Shown here in pieces: positions 1 to 7,374 of a stretch of 13,977 nt of DNA (within the stretch, counting starts at the first letter, position 1; each line of letters starts with the position of its first letter). The notes under the pieces were generated by a model. The model did not search any database. It had not been told where the DNA came from and was given only the letters and a program-made list of their open reading frames with translations. The translations under genes and the position numbers were made by a program. The stretch comes from CAIJXO01 sp041308645 (lineage in GTDB: Bacteria > Patescibacteriota > Minisyncoccia > Phycocordibacterales > GWA1-40-21), in NCBI GenBank assembly GCA_041308645.1, contig JBFZBC010000024.1, positions 1 to 13,977 on the forward strand. Direction: 5' to 3'.

Positions 1-77
1 ACAGCTTCAGTACAGGTTTCCCAAAATTTTGAAATAGAAATTTCTAAATTTTATGGGAGAACCTTTTCGAGTCCAAC
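1..77 (-). ncRNA. tRNA-Tyr-linked three-way-junction element (partial, runs off left edge)
   Basis: Read on the minus strand from 77 down to 1, this begins with a 12-nt arm GTTGGACTCGAA, the exact reverse complement of the T-loop and 3' T-stem of tRNA-Tyr (263-274 holds the same letters on the plus strand). Next come GAAAA, a P2 hairpin (AGGTT/AACCT, then TCCCA/TGGGA), the conserved TGTACTG (8-14) and the start of a P3 hairpin ending in TGT at the window edge. The P2 flanks GAAAAGGTTCTCCCATA and GGGAAACCTGTACTG are shared with the copy after tRNA-Lys (8576-8669). The P3 3' strand, AAGA and P1 3' arm should lie just outside the window. Function unknown. Confidence 0.6.
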
Positions 78-79
78 AC

Positions 80-110
80 GCAAGCAATTCAAATTGCTTG
101 CTCCGGCGCA
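80..110 (-). repeat. Upstream hairpin and tRNA acceptor-strand copy of the Tyr element
   Basis: Positions 80-101 form a perfect hairpin with 10-bp arms (GCAAGCAATT against AATTGCTTGC) and a two-base loop, directly before the P1 arm of the element on the minus strand. The next bases, 103-110, read TGCGCCGG on the minus strand. This repeats, in the same orientation, the 5' acceptor strand of tRNA-Tyr (331-338). It could therefore pair with a CCGGCGCA predicted beyond the window edge and make an acceptor-stem-like helix. The equivalent hairpin occurs at 8556-8569 and 8982-9003 with a CTTTGAAG centre. Confidence 0.55.
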
Positions 111-203
111 CTTAATTGTCAAGCAATTGTGGTCACCCATAATTTTCTGCTGAAAATTTGCGCTACCCCGACTCACGCCGTCGCGCTCCGTCTCGCACAC
201 AGT
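111..203. other. Non-coding spacer with a GC-rich patch
   Basis: This lies between the Tyr-linked hairpin and the tRNA-Tyr terminator. It contains a small hairpin around 142-159 (AATTTTC/GAAAATT type) and a strikingly CG-rich patch at about 159-196 that contrasts with the AT-rich surroundings. No credible gene was seen. The long open frame across 51-278 covers the terminator and inverted repeats and has no recognisable protein signature. The other copies of the element lack this roughly 100-base insert. Confidence 0.4.
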
Positions 204-234
204 AAAAGAAAAACACCCAAAAAAGTAATGGGTG
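204..234 (-). terminator. Rho-independent terminator of tRNA-Tyr
   Basis: On the minus strand CACCCA (234-229) pairs with TGGGTG (219-214) and is followed by TTTTTCTTTT. The hairpin is nested inside a longer inverted repeat: 246-258 against 194-206, 13 nt perfect. That outer arm includes the last bases of the tRNA-Tyr acceptor strand. Confidence 0.75.
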
Positions 235-254
235 ATTTTCATATATTTACTGTG

Positions 255-337
255 TGCGCCGGGTTGGACTCGAACCAACGATACCCATAGGGTGGGAGAT
301 TTACAGTCTCCTGTAATAGCCGCTATACGACCGGCGC
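255..337 (-). tRNA. tRNA-Tyr (anticodon GUA)
   Basis: The minus strand folds into an 83-nt type II tRNA. The acceptor stem is GCGCCGG/CCGGCGC with discriminator A, the anticodon stem is GGAGA/TCTCC around CTGTAAA (GUA, complement of 302-304), the variable arm is long (ACCC/GGGT) and the T-arm is GTTGG-TTCGAGT-CCAAC. CCA is not encoded; CAC follows the discriminator. The gene lies downstream of clpB on the same strand and just upstream of a terminator and a structured element. Confidence 0.95.
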
Positions 338-429
338 ATATTTAACCTTCACATAGTCTATCAGATTTATGATTATTATCAACCTCAGCAAAAAATTATT
401 CAGTAGGTTCCTGGAGTGATTAGTCTGCG

Positions 430-3105
430 TTAAACGGAAAGAACCTGTCGAGAAATTTTTAATACATTGGTTTTTCTACCCTTCACCTCAAAAGTAAACT
501 CCTGATCCTTCAAACCTACACTCACTGTTCCACCAGACATAACGCCACGAGAAATCATGAGTGATGCTACTGGATTAAGTATTTTATCTTGAATTAATCT
601 TTTTAATGGTCTAGCTCCATACTGTGGATTATATCCCTCTTTGCTTAAATAAGAGACAACTTCTTTACTAATAATCAATTTAATTTCCTTTTCTTCTAAT
701 CTCTTTCTCACAATATGTAATTGAATATCCACTATTTTTGCTATTGCATTTTCACTTAAGATATCAAAAATAATAATATCATCTAAACGATTTAGAAATT
801 CTGGTCGAAAATGATCCTTAAGTGCCTTGGTAACTTTACCTTTCACATCATTATATTCTGCATTTTTATCTTTATCCTGACTAAAACCAATCTCCTCCAT
901 TTTATCAATATACTGAGCACCAATATTTGAAGTAAGAATAATCACTGTGTTTTTAAAATTAACTACTCGCCCTTTAGCATCAGTTAAACGTCCATTATCA
1001 AGTACTTGAAGAAGAATATTGAATACTTCAGGATGAGCTTTTTCTATTTCATCAAAAAGTATAACAGAATATGGCCTATGGCGAACCATCTCGGTTAAAT
1101 TTCCACCCTCTTCATAACCCACATATCCTGGAGGTGAACCAACAAGTTTTGAAACGGAATGACGCTCCATAAATTCAGACATATCCACTCTGATCAAAGC
1201 TTTTTCATCATCAAACATAAATTCTGCCAAAGCTTTTGTCAGCTCGGTTTTACCGACTCCGGTAGGTCCAAGAAAAATAAAAGAACCAATCGGTCTATTT
1301 GGGTCAGAAATCCCTGCTCGTGAACGTTTTACGGTATCAGAAATTTTCTTTACTGCCACATCCTGACCAATAATTCTTTTCTTTAGCTCATCATCCATCC
1401 TGTTTAATTTCTCAGCTTCGGCCTCGAGCATTCTTGTTACAGGCACACCTGTGGAACGAGAGACAACTTCCGCAATATCTTCCTCGCCTATTTCTTCCTT
1501 GAGCATTCGTCTGGAGCTTTGTAAATTTTTTAATCTTTTGACTTTAATGACTAAATCCTTTTCCATCTGCGGAATTCGGCCATAACGTATTTCCGCCGCC
1601 TTAGCTAAATCAACTTTAGCTTCAGCCGCTTCGGCTTCCAACCTATCTTGCTCTAAATTTTTCTTTATGGTCTTTATTTCAGCAATAGTCTCCTTTTCAT
1701 TTTTCCACTTCAAATCAATCTCCGCAGTCTTTTCTTTTAGATCAGCAATGTCTTTTTCTATCTCCTTTACTCTGGCTTTAGCTTTTTTAGCGCCACTTTC
1801 TGCCTCCTTCTTTAAAGCTTCCTTTTCAATTTCTAGACGTAATACTTTTCTGTGTGTTTCTTCTAAAACTGGCGGCATATTTTCCAAAGAAATTTTTAAC
1901 GAAGAAGCAGCCTCATCGATTAAATCCACTGCTTTATCAGGTAAATATCTATCAGTAATGTAACGTGAACTTAAATTTACTGAGGCGACTATTGCATCAT
2001 CAGTAATTCTAACTCCGTGATACAGTTCATATTTTTCTTTTAAACCACGTAAAATAGAAATTGCATCTTCAAGTGATGGTTCATTTATATACACAGATTG
2101 AAAACGGCGAGTTAAGGCTGGATCTCTCTCTATTTTTTGAAATTCTTTGGTAGTGGTGGCACCAACAGTTCTAAATTCACCGCGAGACAATGCCGGCTTT
2201 AACATATTTGAAGCATCTATTGAACCTTCAGCCGAACCGGCACCGACAAGGGTATGGATTTCATCAATAAAGACAATTATCTTTCCCTCTGATTTCTCAA
2301 TCTCTTTGATTATATTCTTAAGACGTTCTTCAAACTCCCCACGGTATTTTGTACCAGCAATTAACAAACCTAAATCAAGAGAGACTATTTCCTTATCCTT
2401 AAGTGATTCAGGAACGTCCCCAGTTGATATCCTGATAGCTAAACCTTCCACAATAGCGGTCTTACCCACACCAGCCTCACCAATCAAGATTGGGTTATTT
2501 TTGGTTCGTCTAGAAAGTATTTGGATTATTCTTCCGATTTCTTTATCTCTACCGATCACGGGATCTAATTTATTTTCTTTAGCTAATTTAGTCAGATTCC
2601 TAGTATATTTGGAGATAGATTTGTATTTCTTAATTATTGGAACTTCTGTTATATTATTACTTTTAAATTCCTCCAAAATTTTTATCACCCTTACTCGATC
2701 AATCTTAAATCTAGCCATCATATCTTTTGCTGGACTTGGAGTATCTATCACACTAACAAAAAGATGTTCCGTTGAAATAAATTCATCCTGCAATTCCTTA
2801 GAAATCTTACCAGAATTTTCAATCACCGCTGCTAAATCAGGAGTTAAATATATCTGCATAGCTGGTGATGAAATATTTGTTCCTGGTGAAATATTATCAA
2901 TTATTTCTAATAGTGAATCTGAAAGTAAAATCACATCTATCTCAAGACGATCTAAAATAGAGGAAACTATACTCTCCTCTTGCATAATAAGAGCCACAAG
3001 TAAGTGGGTAGAATTTACATGGTTTTGTCCACGTTCAATAGCAAGCTCATGAGCTCTTTTAATAACCTCTTTGGCTTTAGTTGTAAAATTATTAAATGGG
3101 GGCAT
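430..3105 (-). CDS. clpB: ATP-dependent chaperone ClpB (AAA+ disaggregase) with an IGF-type loop
   Basis: 891 aa Hsp100 unfoldase expected to thread aggregated proteins through its central pore, normally with DnaK. Residues 1-145 form a Clp N-domain. NBD1 has Walker A GEAGVGKT (209-216), Walker B VFIDE (278-282), pore segment KYRG (253-256) and arginines 333-334. Residues about 405-535 are a full-length coiled-coil M-domain ending AAEIRYGRIPQMEKDL, which is diagnostic of ClpB rather than ClpC. NBD2 has GPTGVGKT (613-620), ILFDE (682-686), pore loop GYVGYEE (660-666) and sensor-2 GARPLKR (830-836). Oddly, residues 739-741 read IGF, in a short insertion where ClpA/ClpC/ClpX carry the ClpP-docking loop and where E. 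coli ClpB is shorter. The ATG start gives a standard N-domain beginning (FTTKAKEVI). No Shine-Dalgarno and no CIRCE operator were seen upstream. Confidence 0.95.
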   Translation of the reverse strand: MPPFNNFTTKAKEVIKRAHELAIERGQNHVNSTHLLVALIMQEESIVSSILDRLEIDVILLSDSLLEIIDNISPGTNISSPAMQIYLTPDLAAVIENSGKISKELQDEFISTEHLFVSVIDTPSPAKDMMARFKIDRVRVIKILEEFKSNNITEVPIIKKYKSISKYTRNLTKLAKENKLDPVIGRDKEIGRIIQILSRRTKNNPILIGEAGVGKTAIVEGLAIRISTGDVPESLKDKEIVSLDLGLLIAGTKYRGEFEERLKNIIKEIEKSEGKIIVFIDEIHTLVGAGSAEGSIDASNMLKPALSRGEFRTVGATTTKEFQKIERDPALTRRFQSVYINEPSLEDAISILRGLKEKYELYHGVRITDDAIVASVNLSSRYITDRYLPDKAVDLIDEAASSLKISLENMPPVLEETHRKVLRLEIEKEALKKEAESGAKKAKARVKEIEKDIADLKEKTAEIDLKWKNEKETIAEIKTIKKNLEQDRLEAEAAEAKVDLAKAAEIRYGRIPQMEKDLVIKVKRLKNLQSSRRMLKEEIGEEDIAEVVSRSTGVPVTRMLEAEAEKLNRMDDELKKRIIGQDVAVKKISDTVKRSRAGISDPNRPIGSFIFLGPTGVGKTELTKALAEFMFDDEKALIRVDMSEFMERHSVSKLVGSPPGYVGYEEGGNLTEMVRHRPYSVILFDEIEKAHPEVFNILLQVLDNGRLTDAKGRVVNFKNTVIILTSNIGAQYIDKMEEIGFSQDKDKNAEYNDVKGKVTKALKDHFRPEFLNRLDDIIIFDILSENAIAKIVDIQLHIVRKRLEEKEIKLIISKEVVSYLSKEGYNPQYGARPLKRLIQDKILNPVASLMISRGVMSGGTVSVGLKDQEFTFEVKGRKTNVLKISRQVLSV

Positions 3106-3147
3106 AAATTTATATTTAAATATTATTATTAATTTCTAAACCAAAAC

Positions 3148-3175
3148 ATAATAACAGAAAGAAATTAAAGTTCAA
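3148..3175 (-). promoter_or_regulatory. Candidate sigma70 promoter for clpB
   Basis: On the minus strand TTGAAC (3175-3170) lies 16 nt from TATTAT (3153-3148), about 42 nt before the clpB ATG. It sits in the short gap after the HtrA-like gene. The -35 box is weak and the region is very AT-rich, so a chance match is possible. Confidence 0.4.
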
Positions 3176-3183
3176 ATCAACTG

Positions 3184-4071
3184 TTAGATGGTTGGAGTAG
3201 TAACTAAATTAACTTCACTCTTAACTAAATTTGAAGGTAAGAAAATATATTTACCAGAAATATTTGAGCTAATCCTAAGACCAACAACTTCTCCATAAAG
3301 GTTTAATAATGGTCCCCCAGCAAGACTATCACCTAAATTAATATTTGTATTTATAGCAACAATCTCATTTGTAGAAATAACTGCAGTGCTAGTGGAGGTC
3401 TTGTCAGAAATATCTGTTATTCCATCAGGATTTATTAGACTAGAAACAATCCCGGTAGAAACTGAATTTTGCTTTATACCACCCCAAGCAATCACTGTCT
3501 GACCCAACTTCAATCCAGATGAATCTGAGAAGGTTACTGGAGTAAAGCTAACTGTACTTTTTGGATCCAAAAAAATTTTTAAGAAATAAAAAGTGTTTTC
3601 TTGTATTTTAGGTAAAACGACAACATCATAAAACTTATTATTATCAATTGTGACAATATACTTTCCTTCTTTATCAGCAAATACATCCCCGGTAACAATC
3701 AAACCATCTTTTGAGACAATTGTACCTAAACCAATAAATAATCTAGAATTTACATCTTCGACATTTTTAGTTTCAGCATATATTCTTACAATACTATTTT
3801 TATTTTTATCTACAGATTCTACGATCTTATCATCCTCTTTGACAACAACGGTCTCGCGAGTAATCACAGTAGTTTTATCATTATTCTGAGCGGGCTCAGT
3901 AACTACCTTCTCTATAGTCCTTTCAACCACTCTGTTTATGGTCTGAGTTACACCTGGAGGAGCTTGATCCATTAGAGCCACAGTAACTATCCCTGTAGCA
4001 ATAGAAGTCACAAAGCTTACTAAAAGAGTAAGTAAAACTATCTGCTGTTTTGTTAGTTTTTCTATATTCAT
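3184..4071 (-). CDS. Membrane-anchored HtrA/S1C-like pseudoprotease, catalytic residues lost
   Basis: 295 aa. Residues 10-34 are an N-terminal membrane anchor, 40-90 a charged, probably extended linker, and about 91-285 a trypsin-like (S1C/DegP) fold. There is no PDZ domain. The fold is visible in IGLGTIVSKDGLIVTGDVF, LKLGQTVIAWG and the GGPLLNLYGEVVGL strand. The family places the triad His in TNxHV, Asp in DLAVLK and Ser in GNSGGP. Here these read VTGDVF (126-131), TFYFLK (160-165) and NLGDSLAGGPL (245-255). His and Asp are replaced. The Ser position is either Ala or displaced by a two-residue insertion. The open frame is intact, so a binding or scaffold role outside the membrane is inferred. 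It lies 78 nt upstream of clpB on the same strand and may share its quality-control role. Confidence 0.75.
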   Translation of the reverse strand: MNIEKLTKQQIVLLTLLVSFVTSIATGIVTVALMDQAPPGVTQTINRVVERTIEKVVTEPAQNNDKTTVITRETVVVKEDDKIVESVDKNKNSIVRIYAETKNVEDVNSRLFIGLGTIVSKDGLIVTGDVFADKEGKYIVTIDNNKFYDVVVLPKIQENTFYFLKIFLDPKSTVSFTPVTFSDSSGLKLGQTVIAWGGIKQNSVSTGIVSSLINPDGITDISDKTSTSTAVISTNEIVAINTNINLGDSLAGGPLLNLYGEVVGLRISSNISGKYIFLPSNLVKSEVNLVTTPTI

Positions 4072-4077
4072 ATCCTA

Positions 4078-4105
4078 ATTATAGAACTTATATATAGAAA
4101 ATCAA
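4078..4105 (-). promoter_or_regulatory. Promoter giving a probably leaderless mRNA for the HtrA-like gene
   Basis: On the minus strand TTGATT (4105-4100), a 16-nt spacer and a perfect TATAAT (4083-4078) lie only 6 nt before the ATG at 4071. Transcription starting about 7 nt past the -10 box would begin at or next to the start codon. Confidence 0.6.
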
Positions 4106-4110
4106 GTTTT

Positions 4111-5349
4111 TTAAAAACTAAATTTTATTTGCTTATTAATAATTTTTTTCAGATGTAGACAGACATAATCGATGTCCTTGATACTTATATTTTCAGACAA
4201 AGTAAAACGTAAGCTAGATTTTGCCAGCTTTTCATTTCCACTAATAGATCGTACGACAAATGACCCATCATCCTCATAATCACAAGCACTTTTTGTTGAG
4301 GATATAATACCAACCTCGTCCAAACAAAGGACAACAAGTTCTGAATCAATTCCTGTCTTCCTGTTCTTAAGGGGTATCGAAATGTTTAAATTATTTGGTA
4401 AGCGATTTTCTAAATCACCATTTAGCACAGCTTCGGGTATTTCTTTTTTAATTTTTTTCCAAAAATAATCTCTTATAACTTTTATTCTTTTAGCCTTTTT
4501 TTCAAAATCCTTTCTGATTAATTCAATCGTCTTAGCAAGACCAACAATCAGAGGAACATTTTCCGTTCCGGAGCGTAAGCCCCTCTCTTGTCCACCACCA
4601 AAAAGTATTGGTGAGATATTTATGCTGGCTTTAACAAATATAGCGCCTATTCCCTTTGGGCCAAACATTTTTTGAGCATCAATAGTTAAAAGATCTACTC
4701 CTAATTCATTTGTACTTAAATTACAATATAAACCAGCTTGGCTAGCATCTACATGAAAATATGGATACACTCTATCCTTTCTTGAGTGTCTTATTTCCTT
4801 AGCAATTTCTCTAATAGGTTGGATAGTTCCTATTTCACTATTTGCATAACCAATTGAAACCAAAACAGTGTTCGACTTTAATAACTTTCTTAAATCCCTG
4901 ATATCAATAATTCCATTATTTTTAACTTTTAAATAATCAACCTTTGCTCCCCTTCTTTTAAGCTCTTTAAAACACTCTAAAATAGAACTATGCTCAATGT
5001 TTGTAGTTATAAAATGCAAGTCAGAAATTTTTTTGCCTATTTTTTCTAAATAATTTACTAAACCAAAAATTGCTAGATTGTTCGATTCTGTACCACCAGA
5101 AGTAAAAAAAATTTCCTGCGGTCTAGCTTTTAAATATTCCGCTACTATTTTTCTTGATTTTTCTATTGCTTGCTTAGCTTTCACTCCAATCTTTGTAATA
5201 GAACTTGGATTACCATAGTTTTCATTCCAATAAGGTTTCATCGCGGTGAGCACTTCCTTTTTAATTGGAGTTGTAGCAGCAACGTCTAAATTAATGATTT
5301 TCTTCATAAAACCAATCATATATAAAAGAATGCTGCTTTGCAAATTCAT
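4111..5349 (-). CDS. Cysteine desulfurase (NifS/IscS-type, class V aminotransferase fold)
   Basis: 412 aa PLP enzyme that takes sulfur from L-cysteine and holds it as a persulfide for Fe-S cluster assembly or tRNA thiolation. Visible landmarks are TSGGTESN (83-90), the PLP-stacking His in EHSS (120), HVDASQ with D201 and Q204, the Schiff-base lysine K227 in DAQKMFGPKG, GGGQERGLRSGT (251-262) and the catalytic cysteine C356 in STKSACDY within a flexible loop. The usual S-x-H-K is D-x-Q-K here, so two PLP-phosphate contacts are altered. The first residues (MNLQSSILLYMIGF) look non-native. Family members start like MKKIINLD, so the ATG at 5307 (residue 15) is a likelier start, and the longer start overlaps the -35 box of the divergent promoter. 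No scaffold protein or thiolase is nearby. Confidence 0.9.
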   Translation of the reverse strand: MNLQSSILLYMIGFMKKIINLDVAATTPIKKEVLTAMKPYWNENYGNPSSITKIGVKAKQAIEKSRKIVAEYLKARPQEIFFTSGGTESNNLAIFGLVNYLEKIGKKISDLHFITTNIEHSSILECFKELKRRGAKVDYLKVKNNGIIDIRDLRKLLKSNTVLVSIGYANSEIGTIQPIREIAKEIRHSRKDRVYPYFHVDASQAGLYCNLSTNELGVDLLTIDAQKMFGPKGIGAIFVKASINISPILFGGGQERGLRSGTENVPLIVGLAKTIELIRKDFEKKAKRIKVIRDYFWKKIKKEIPEAVLNGDLENRLPNNLNISIPLKNRKTGIDSELVVLCLDEVGIISSTKSACDYEDDGSFVVRSISGNEKLAKSSLRFTLSENISIKDIDYVCLHLKKIINKQIKFSF

Positions 5350-5366
5350 TCAAATTAAGGTATAAT
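5338..5366 (+). promoter_or_regulatory. Promoter for the DUF4446-infB-rbfA operon
   Basis: TTGCAA (5338-5343), a 17-nt spacer and perfect TATAAT (5361-5366) precede the ATG at 5377 by 10 nt, so the transcript would be almost leaderless. The -35 box lies inside the divergent desulfurase frame if that gene starts at 5349, which argues for its shorter start. Confidence 0.65.
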
Positions 5367-5376
5367 CCATAACTAT

Positions 5377-5838
5377 ATGAATCTTGAAATATACATTTTA
5401 AGTGGTGCAGGTTTTGTTATAATCATCCTCTTTTCTTGGGTTATTTGGCTACAAAACAGGCTAGGAAAACTTCTTATTGGTAAAAGCAAAAATCTAGATG
5501 AATCAATAGACTTGATCAGTAGAGAAATAAATGAGTTAAAAAAGTTTAAGGTTTCAGCTGAAGAAACATTTAAAGACAATGATCTTCGTCTTAAAAAAAC
5601 CATATCAGGAGTTGAAACTATTCGTTTCAACCCTTTCCGTGGTGATGGTTCTGGGGGGAATCAAAGCTTTGCCACAGCATTTCTTAACGAAGAAAAAAAC
5701 GGGGTGATTATTTCTAGTATGTATTCCAGAGACCATGTCAGTATATTTTCTAAACCAGTAAAAAATTTGATTTCCGAATATGAATTAACTAGTGAGGAAA
5801 AAGAGGCGATGCTCAAGGCAAGTAGCTCAATCAAATAA
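5377..5838 (+). CDS. DUF4446 family membrane-anchored protein
   Basis: 153 aa. Residues 4-25 form one transmembrane segment (IYILSGAGFVIIILFSWVIW). Residues 30-70 are a charged helical stretch, probably coiled coil. The C-terminal core carries the DUF4446 signature: TIRFNPFRGDGSGGNQSFATAFLNEEKNGVIISS is recognisable, followed by SRDHVSIFSKPVKN and an acidic EYELTSEEKEA tail. The family occurs in Firmicutes and CPR genomes; its biochemical role is unknown to me. It sits 44 nt upstream of infB and is probably the first gene of that transcript. There is no Shine-Dalgarno site, consistent with the near-leaderless promoter. Confidence 0.85.
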   Translation: MNLEIYILSGAGFVIIILFSWVIWLQNRLGKLLIGKSKNLDESIDLISREINELKKFKVSAEETFKDNDLRLKKTISGVETIRFNPFRGDGSGGNQSFATAFLNEEKNGVIISSMYSRDHVSIFSKPVKNLISEYELTSEEKEAMLKASSSIK

Positions 5839-5882
5839 GCAAATGAACGTTTTTAGTTTAAATTTTATTTTTAAAAAACAAT

Positions 5883-7373
5883 ATGGTAAAAGAGAACGCA
5901 CAAAAGAAAATAGAGCGTCCACCTGTGATTTGTATCATGGGGCATATTGATCATGGTAAAAGTACTCTCCTAGACTATATTAGAAAAACCAATATTGTTG
6001 ATTCTGAAGCTGGTGGAATCACACAGAAGATTTCTGCTTATGAAGTAATTCATAATAACAAAAAAATTACCTTCATAGATACACCGGGACATGAATCTTT
6101 TGCTAAAATTCGCAGACGCGGTGCAAGTGTCGCTGATATTGCTGTGCTGGTTGTTTCAGCAGAAGATGGTGTAAAAAAACAAACGAACGAGGCTTTCCAG
6201 TGTATTAAGGAAAGTGAGACACCGATGATAGTAGCTATAAATAAAATTGATAAACCCGGAGCAGATATTGAAAAAACAAAAGCTAATTTAGCTGAAAACG
6301 AAATATATCTTGAGGGCTACGGTGGTTCAGTACCTTTTGCTCTTATTTCTGCAAAACTTGGTCAGGGTGTAAATGAATTACTTGATTTAATGCTTTTAGT
6401 TTCTGAAATGGAGGAGCTTGAAGGTGATAAAGAAAAAAAAGCTGAAGGAGTTGTAATAGAAGCAAATATGGATAAGAAGAAAGGGATTTCAGCTACTATG
6501 ATCATAAAAGATGGCACAATTAAAAGTGGGATGTTTGTGGCTTGTGGTAAAGCTTTAGCTCCAACTAGAATCATGGAAAATTTCGCAGGGAAGAAAATAA
6601 CCGAAGCAACTTTCTCCTCCCCCATCAGAATAATAGGTTTTGATATTTTACCTAAGGTTGGTAATAAATTTGAAACGTTTGATACAAAAGAAGAAGCTTT
6701 AAATTATATTTCCTCATATCATGAACCAATAACAGCTAAAGCTTCAGTTTGTGATTTTGATGAAAATACTGGTGTTATCAATGTGGTTATAAAGGCTGAT
6801 GTTAGTGGCTCCATAGAGGGAATTGAACACGAATTAGATAAAATAATAAATGACAGAATGAAGGTTAAAATTGTGCATTTTGGTGTCGGTGATATAACAG
6901 AAAATGATATAAATATGCTTGCGGGGAAAGCTGACTCAATTGTGCTTGGTTTTAATGTGAAGATAGATTCAAAAGCTCTAGCTTCTGCAGAAAAATCTGG
7001 AATTCAAATTCAAACCTTTAATATTATATATAAACTAACCGAGTGGCTGGTAGAAATGGCAGAGTCAAAGACTCCAAAAATAAATGTTGAAGAAATGACG
7101 GGACGAGCAAAGATATTAAAATTCTTTAGTGCAATAAAAGACAGAAATATCATAGGGGCTAGAGTGGAAGATGGAGAGATAAACGTTGGTGATGAAGTTA
7201 AAATTATGAGAAAAGAAATAGAAGTCGGCCGAGGAAAAATTAAGGAATTACAACAAGCAAAAGAAAAAGTTAGTGAGGTCAGATCTGGTGTGGAATTTGG
7301 TTGCCAGCTACAGTCAAGTATAACCCCCGCCCCTGGTGATAAAATAGAGGCGTTTAAATTAATAAAAAAATAA
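5883..7373 (+). CDS. infB: Translation initiation factor IF-2 (short form)
   Basis: 496 aa GTPase that brings fMet-tRNA to the 30S subunit and promotes subunit joining. The G-domain starts almost at once: G1 GHIDHGKS (20-27), G2 in EAGGITQ (42-48), G3 DTPGH (66-70), G4 NKID (120-123) and G5 SAK (156-158). Beta-barrel domain II, the C1 domain (GSIEGIEHELDKI) and fMet-binding C2 follow. E. coli IF-2 is 890 aa; the long basic N-terminal region is missing here and only about 12 residues precede the G-domain. The ATG start follows a 44-nt AT-rich gap with no Shine-Dalgarno site. The gene is followed one base later by rbfA, a classic pairing. Confidence 0.97.
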   Translation: MVKENAQKKIERPPVICIMGHIDHGKSTLLDYIRKTNIVDSEAGGITQKISAYEVIHNNKKITFIDTPGHESFAKIRRRGASVADIAVLVVSAEDGVKKQTNEAFQCIKESETPMIVAINKIDKPGADIEKTKANLAENEIYLEGYGGSVPFALISAKLGQGVNELLDLMLLVSEMEELEGDKEKKAEGVVIEANMDKKKGISATMIIKDGTIKSGMFVACGKALAPTRIMENFAGKKITEATFSSPIRIIGFDILPKVGNKFETFDTKEEALNYISSYHEPITAKASVCDFDENTGVINVVIKADVSGSIEGIEHELDKIINDRMKVKIVHFGVGDITENDINMLAGKADSIVLGFNVKIDSKALASAEKSGIQIQTFNIIYKLTEWLVEMAESKTPKINVEEMTGRAKILKFFSAIKDRNIIGARVEDGEINVGDEVKIMRKEIEVGRGKIKELQQAKEKVSEVRSGVEFGCQLQSSITPAPGDKIEAFKLIKK

Positions 7374-7374
7374 A

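Noticed and set aside
51..278. 75-codon minus-strand frame
   Set aside because: It covers the tRNA-Tyr terminator, inverted repeats and part of the structured element. No protein-like pattern.
2147..3052. 301-codon plus-strand frame inside clpB
   Set aside because: It is a shadow of the highly conserved ClpB coding sequence on the other strand.
3106..3183. CIRCE or other heat-shock operator upstream of clpB
   Set aside because: No GCACTC/GAGTGC inverted repeat is present. The region is simple AT-rich sequence.
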